The notes beneath the pieces are model-generated. The model made no database searches and was not told where the DNA came from. It saw only the letters and a program-made list of their open reading frames with translations. Made by a program: the position numbers and the translations under genes. Shown here piece after piece: positions 40,636 through 44,261 of a stretch of 44,261 nt of DNA. This stretch comes from Candidatus Nanoarchaeia archaeon (lineage in GTDB: Archaea > Nanobdellota > Nanobdellia > Pacearchaeales > GW2011-AR1), in the NCBI GenBank assembly GCA_028718805.1, contig JAQUKY010000011.1, forward strand, positions 1-44,261, in the 5' to 3' direction. How positions within the stretch are numbered: position 1 is the stretch's first letter; every line of letters starts with the position of its first letter.

Positions 40636-40643
40636 TTTATATA
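40636..40643 (+). promoter_or_regulatory. TATA box of gatE
   Basis: TTTATATA centred 26 nt before the ATG at 40665. Confidence 0.65.
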
Positions 40644-40664
40644 TCTGCTTTTTTTAAGTTAATC

Positions 40665-42137
40665 ATGGATGATATAGTTAAAATTAAATCAGGTATTGAA
40701 ATTCATCAGCAGTTAGATACTCATAAGTTATTTTGCAACTGCCCGAGTGTTTTAAGAAATGATGAGCCTGAATTTGAAGTTAAAAGAAAGTTGCATGCAG
40801 TGGCTGGAGAGTCAGGAGAAATAGATGTTGCAGCACAATACGAAGCAGGGCAGGACAGAGAATTTATTTATCAGGGTTATGACACTACTTGCTTGGTTGA
40901 ATTAGATGAATGCCCTCCTTATATGATTAATCAGGAAGCACTGCAGATTGCTTTGCATGTTGCTTTGTTATTAAATTGCGAGATACTTCCTATAACGCAG
41001 ATAATGAGAAAGACTGTTATTAACGGAAGCAATACTTCTGGATTTCAAAGGACAGTTCTTATAGCTAAAAATGGGTGGATTGAAACTAAGTCTGGAATAG
41101 TCAGGATAGATAATGTCAGTTTAGAAGAAGATGCTGCGAGGCCTGCGTCCGGTAAAGAAGATATTGAGAGTGAGAAAGAGATTAATGTTAGGAAATGGAA
41201 ATTAGACAGGCTTGGAATTCCATTAGTTGAGATTGGAACAGCACCTGATATTCATACTGCTGAGCAGGCAAAAGAAACTGCTTTGATAATTGGAGATGTT
41301 TTAAGAAGCTGCAAGGTTAAAAGAGGGATTGGAACAATAAGGCAGGATATTAATGTTTCTATAAAAGGTCATCCGAGAATTGAAATAAAAGGATTTCAGG
41401 AGCCAAAAATGTTTATTGATGTTATTAATAATGAAGTTAAGAGACAAGAGGGTAATCTAAGTTTATTATCTAAAGATAATAAAGCATCGAAAAAAGAATT
41501 AAAAGGAGAAGTCAGAAATGCTAATGTTGATGGGACAACAAGTTTCTTAAGGCCAATGCCTGGAAGTGCAAGAATGTATCCTGAAACAGATTTGCCTTTG
41601 CTGAGAATTAAAAAAGAAATTATTGATGAGGTAAAGAGGACATTGCCTAAGTTAAGAAGTGAGGTAAGAATGGAATTAACTAAAAGAGGCCTGAGTGAAG
41701 AACAGGTTAAAATATTGTTAAAAGAGCAGATGCTAGAAGAATTTGAAACATTCTTGAAAATAACCAATGACCCTAAATTCATTTTCAAGGTCTTGATTGA
41801 AATCCCAAAAGAGATTGCAAGCCATGAGAAAATAGATGTTGAGGATAAATTAAGTTTAGATATTATTGAGAGTATTGTTAATCTCATCAAGGAAAATAAG
41901 ATTGAAAAACATAATGTTAAGCATGTTATGGAAGAAATTGTAAAAGGGAAGCCTCTACAAGAGGCTGTTAAAATTGAAAAAATTGATTTATCAGAGATTG
42001 AGGCTGAGATTGCAAAATTAGTAAAGGAAAAGCCTGGCTTGTCAATTGGTGGTTATATGGGATTGATAATGCAGAAGTTTAAAGGAAAAGTTTCTGGGAA
42101 GGATGCGACTGAGATCCTAAAAAAATTAGTAAGTTAA
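40665..42137 (+). CDS. gatE: Glu-tRNA(Gln) amidotransferase subunit E
   Basis: A 490-residue GatE, tRNA-binding/activating subunit of the archaeal GatDE. Start set at 40665 (MDDIVKIKSGIEIHQQLDTH) because the TATA box is 26 nt upstream; a frame 24 codons longer is hydrophobic and unsupported. Signatures: IHQQLDTHKLFCNCP, GSGEIDVAAQYEAG-like start of the insert, RKTVINGSNTSGFQRTVLIA, LEEDAARP, LDRLGIPLVEIGTAPDI, PMPGSARMYPETDLP, and a Yqey-like C-terminus. With gatD at 6541 forms the archaeal pathway to Gln-tRNA(Gln). Confidence 0.95.
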   Translation: MDDIVKIKSGIEIHQQLDTHKLFCNCPSVLRNDEPEFEVKRKLHAVAGESGEIDVAAQYEAGQDREFIYQGYDTTCLVELDECPPYMINQEALQIALHVALLLNCEILPITQIMRKTVINGSNTSGFQRTVLIAKNGWIETKSGIVRIDNVSLEEDAARPASGKEDIESEKEINVRKWKLDRLGIPLVEIGTAPDIHTAEQAKETALIIGDVLRSCKVKRGIGTIRQDINVSIKGHPRIEIKGFQEPKMFIDVINNEVKRQEGNLSLLSKDNKASKKELKGEVRNANVDGTTSFLRPMPGSARMYPETDLPLLRIKKEIIDEVKRTLPKLRSEVRMELTKRGLSEEQVKILLKEQMLEEFETFLKITNDPKFIFKVLIEIPKEIASHEKIDVEDKLSLDIIESIVNLIKENKIEKHNVKHVMEEIVKGKPLQEAVKIEKIDLSEIEAEIAKLVKEKPGLSIGGYMGLIMQKFKGKVSGKDATEILKKLVS

Positions 42138-42182
42138 AGTTATACAAATAAATTTATAAACCAATCTTGTTCTGGGATGATT

Positions 42183-42782
42183 ATGAATAAGAAGTATATT
42201 TCATTTGATATTGAAGCTTCTGGCCCTACTCCTGGCAAATACTCAATGTTATCTTTAGGGGCATGCATAGTGGGGGATAATTCTGTTCAGTTTTACAGGG
42301 AAATAAAACCAATTAGCAGAAATTTTATTACCTCCGCTATGAGAGTGAGCTCAAAAGGTTTAAGGTGCCTGGATAACCTAAGGCACGTGGATGAATTTAA
42401 TCCAAAAAGCGACAAGTTTGATCCTTGCAAAGTTTTGGATATTCTTAATGAAAAAGGAGATGAACCTCAAAAAGTAATGGAGGAATATGCTGGATGGGTG
42501 ATAAAGTATACTGTTGGATTCAGGCCTGTTGAAGCAGCTGCTCCGATTAAGTTTGATGGAATGTTTACAGCATGGTATTTTGATAATTTTTATGATAAAG
42601 AAAATCCTTTTGGGCATAGCGGAGAAGATATTAATTCTATGCTTAGGGGTGTTATAAGAAACGTCGATGCTCATGTGGCTCAGTTTGGGTTAAGGGGAGA
42701 TGATTTGCCCCATAATGCTTTGGAAGATGCAGTTGTGCAAGCTAAGGAATTTGAAAAGGTTTTAGATTTACTTGCTTATTAA
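42183..42782 (+). CDS. DnaQ/RNase T-type 3'-5' exonuclease
   Basis: A 199-residue DEDDh exonuclease: D9 and E11 in ISFDIEASG, an Asp in KFDGMFTAWYFDNF, and H-x4-D in PHNALEDAVVQAKEF. Nucleic acid 3' trimming; the substrate is not clear. The TATA box TTTATAAA (42153-42160) supports the ATG at 42183 rather than 42177. Confidence 0.85.
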   Translation: MNKKYISFDIEASGPTPGKYSMLSLGACIVGDNSVQFYREIKPISRNFITSAMRVSSKGLRCLDNLRHVDEFNPKSDKFDPCKVLDILNEKGDEPQKVMEEYAGWVIKYTVGFRPVEAAAPIKFDGMFTAWYFDNFYDKENPFGHSGEDINSMLRGVIRNVDAHVAQFGLRGDDLPHNALEDAVVQAKEFEKVLDLLAY

Positions 42783-42817
42783 GTTTTTATCAATATCTTT
42801 AATTTATTATAAGTTAG

Positions 42818-42825
42818 TTTTATAA
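42818..42825 (+). promoter_or_regulatory. TATA box of aspS
   Basis: TTTATAAA centred 26 nt before the aspS ATG at 42848. Confidence 0.6.
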
Positions 42826-42847
42826 ATCGTGCATATTTATAATTATA

Positions 42848-44134
42848 ATGGAAAGAACTTATATTAAAGATGCTTTTGAAAAAACAGGGAAAGTAGAACT
42901 TTATGGCTGGGTTCATGATACAAGGGACTTGAGCAAGATCAGATTCCTGGTTCTGAAAGATATTTCAGGGAGAATGCAGTGTGTCGGAATAAAAAGCGAG
43001 ACAAAAGCTGAAGTGTTTAAATTAATGAATTCAGTTAACAGGGAGAGTGTTGTCAAAATTATTGGAGAGGTAAAAGAAAGCAAGCAGGCTCCCGGAGGGA
43101 AAGAAGTTTTGATTGAGGAGATGGAAGTCCTTGCAAATGCAGAACAGCCGCTGCCAATTGATGTTTCTGACCATTCAAAAACTGAATTGCCTAAAAGATT
43201 AGATTACAGGTTTTTGGATTTGCATAGGGATAAGATTCAGGCTATTTTCAAGATACAATCAACAATTTCAATGGCCTTCAGGGAACATTTTATCAAGAAA
43301 GGATTTATTGAATTCCAGCCTCCTTCAATAATCAGTTCAAGTTCAGAGGGGGGTACAGAGTTATTTCCTGCAAAGTATTTTGAGAAAAGTGCTTATCTTG
43401 CCCAGAGTCCCCAGCTTTACAAGCAGATGCTGGCTTGTTCAATGGAGAAGGTAATGACAATCACTCCTGTCTGGAGAGCTGAGAAGCATAATACTGTAAG
43501 GCACTTAAATGAATGCAGGCAGATGGATATTGAAATGGGTTTTGCAGATGCAAAAATAGTAATGAAACAGATGGAAGAAGTTGTGAAATACATCGTTGAG
43601 CAGGTTATTGAGAATAATAAAAAAGAGCTTGAGATTTTAGATATTAAATTAAAAGTTCCTGAAGCAAAATATCTTACTTTTGAGGAAGTCAGCAAGCTGA
43701 TGAGAAAGTATAAAGTTAAGGTAGGGAAGGATGATTTGACAGGGGAAGCTGAGAAGAAATTAGATGAATTGTTTCCTGACACAATTGTTTTTGTCCATGA
43801 CTGGCCTCTTTCTGGAAAGCCTTTCTATATTATGCCTAAGGATGAGAAAGCAGATGCAGAGTTAAGCGAGGGTTTTGATGCAATTTATAAGGGGATGGAA
43901 ATAAGTTCAGGCGGGCAGAGAATTCACCTTCCTGAATTGCTGGAGAAGAGGCTAAAAGCTAAGGGATTAAACCCGAAAGATTTTAAGGATTATGTTGACA
44001 GTTTCAGGTTTGGAGCGCCTAAGCATGGCGGATGGAGTATCGGGCTTGAAAGGTTCACCCAGGTTTTGCTTGGCCTGGAAAATATCAGGGAAGCTGTAAT
44101 GTTTCCAAGAGACAGGGATAGATTAACTCCATAG
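42848..44134 (+). CDS. aspS: Archaeal-type aspartyl-tRNA synthetase, likely non-discriminating
   Basis: A 428-residue class II synthetase of archaeal length. OB-fold anticodon domain at 13-100; motif 2 with RAEKHNTVRHLNE; FPAKYFEKSAYLAQSPQLYKQ; ISSGGQR; and motif 3 GWSIGLERFTQVLL. At the positions aligning with Trp26 and Lys85 of discriminating archaeal AspRS it has His23 and Pro82, reported for non-discriminating enzymes that also charge tRNA(Asn). With GatB upstream this fits indirect Asn-tRNA formation. Alignment is by eye. Confidence 0.92.
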   Translation: MERTYIKDAFEKTGKVELYGWVHDTRDLSKIRFLVLKDISGRMQCVGIKSETKAEVFKLMNSVNRESVVKIIGEVKESKQAPGGKEVLIEEMEVLANAEQPLPIDVSDHSKTELPKRLDYRFLDLHRDKIQAIFKIQSTISMAFREHFIKKGFIEFQPPSIISSSSEGGTELFPAKYFEKSAYLAQSPQLYKQMLACSMEKVMTITPVWRAEKHNTVRHLNECRQMDIEMGFADAKIVMKQMEEVVKYIVEQVIENNKKELEILDIKLKVPEAKYLTFEEVSKLMRKYKVKVGKDDLTGEAEKKLDELFPDTIVFVHDWPLSGKPFYIMPKDEKADAELSEGFDAIYKGMEISSGGQRIHLPELLEKRLKAKGLNPKDFKDYVDSFRFGAPKHGGWSIGLERFTQVLLGLENIREAVMFPRDRDRLTP

Positions 44135-44195
44135 TGTGTAGGTTCATAAGATATTTCACCCCCTAAACGATAATGCTTCTGGGAGGTGAATAAAA

Positions 44196-44261
44196 TTGAA
44201 GAGAGAAATAATCCGAAGAGAAGCAATAAAGCTCAAACTGCAAAATAAAACTTACAAAGAA
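44196..44261 (+). CDS. 5' end of a gene with a TTG start, cut by window edge
   Basis: TTG at 44196, 6 nt after GGAGGTGA (44182-44189), opens (M)KREIIRREAIKLKLQNKTYKE, open to the edge. A helix-turn-helix N-terminus (transposase or regulator) is possible. TTCACC (44154-44159) could pair with GGTGAA (44185-44190) and hide the ribosome-binding site. Confidence 0.4.
   Translation, partial: MKREIIRREAIKLKLQNKTYKE

Noticed and set aside
40593..40664. A hydrophobic N-terminal extension of GatE
   Set aside because: The extension overlaps the TATA box and is unlike any GatE; start moved to 40665.

Overview
The two outer parts of this window (about 1-14,100 and 40,430-44,261) look like the chromosome of a DPANN-type archaeon, probably Woesearchaeota/Pacearchaeota-like. 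They are AT-rich. Many genes have a TATA box centred about 26 nt before the ATG, so the mRNAs are probably leaderless (gatE, gatD, aspS, 7944, 9685). They carry archaeal hallmarks: GatD and GatE of the archaeal glutamyl-tRNA(Gln) amidotransferase, a GatB, an archaeal AspRS, two TrmB-family regulators, and an AbrB/PIN toxin-antitoxin pair. A short dispersed repeat (core GATTTTAAGCT with a small hairpin) occurs five times in these parts.

The middle (about 14,260-40,430) is different. Nearly all its clear genes are on the + strand and start after a strong Shine-Dalgarno (SD) site. Many encode Sec-signal proteins or lipoproteins with a lipobox. It holds a bacterial membrane module (DUF502, LemA, three TPM-domain proteins, an SPFH/band-7 protein) and secreted proteins with dockerin-like repeats and a beta-sandwich domain I associate with Planctomycetota (Phycisphaerae/Sedimentisphaerales). 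It is either a large bacterial block living in an archaeal chromosome or an assembly chimera; the sequence alone cannot decide.

The block looks like two units. Unit 1 runs from about 14,262 to 31,169 and unit 2 from about 31,249 to 40,428. Each unit starts with a homologous A-rich element of about 300 nt whose hairpins are kept by compensatory base changes, followed by GRAATACC direct repeats 44 nt apart. Each ends with a terminator hairpin and then an inverted repeat of TATATACT and AGTATATA separated by exactly 16 nt. Shared inverted repeats precede lemA, the SPFH gene and a 4 x 72-residue repeat-protein gene, suggesting one regulon. Two tRNA-like RNA elements, several tiny ORFs or orphan perfect SD sites, and many hairpins lie between genes.

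Region by region: 1-3,900 regulators and gatB; 3,980-5,467 a small AbrB/response-regulator operon; 5,600-8,750 small genes and gatD; 8,890-9,565 toxin-antitoxin; 9,685-14,013 an unrecognised operon ending in a HerA/VirB4-like ATPase; 14,014-14,625 a remnant, a repeat and the first leader element; 14,626-18,972 small membrane proteins and lipoproteins; 19,040-25,021 LemA/TPM/SPFH; 25,300-30,951 receiver-like, secreted repeat and dockerin-like proteins; 31,079-31,642 the unit boundary and second leader element; 31,643-40,303 a paralogous lipoprotein/secreted family; 40,335-44,261 back to archaeal gatE, exonuclease, aspS and the start of a further gene.
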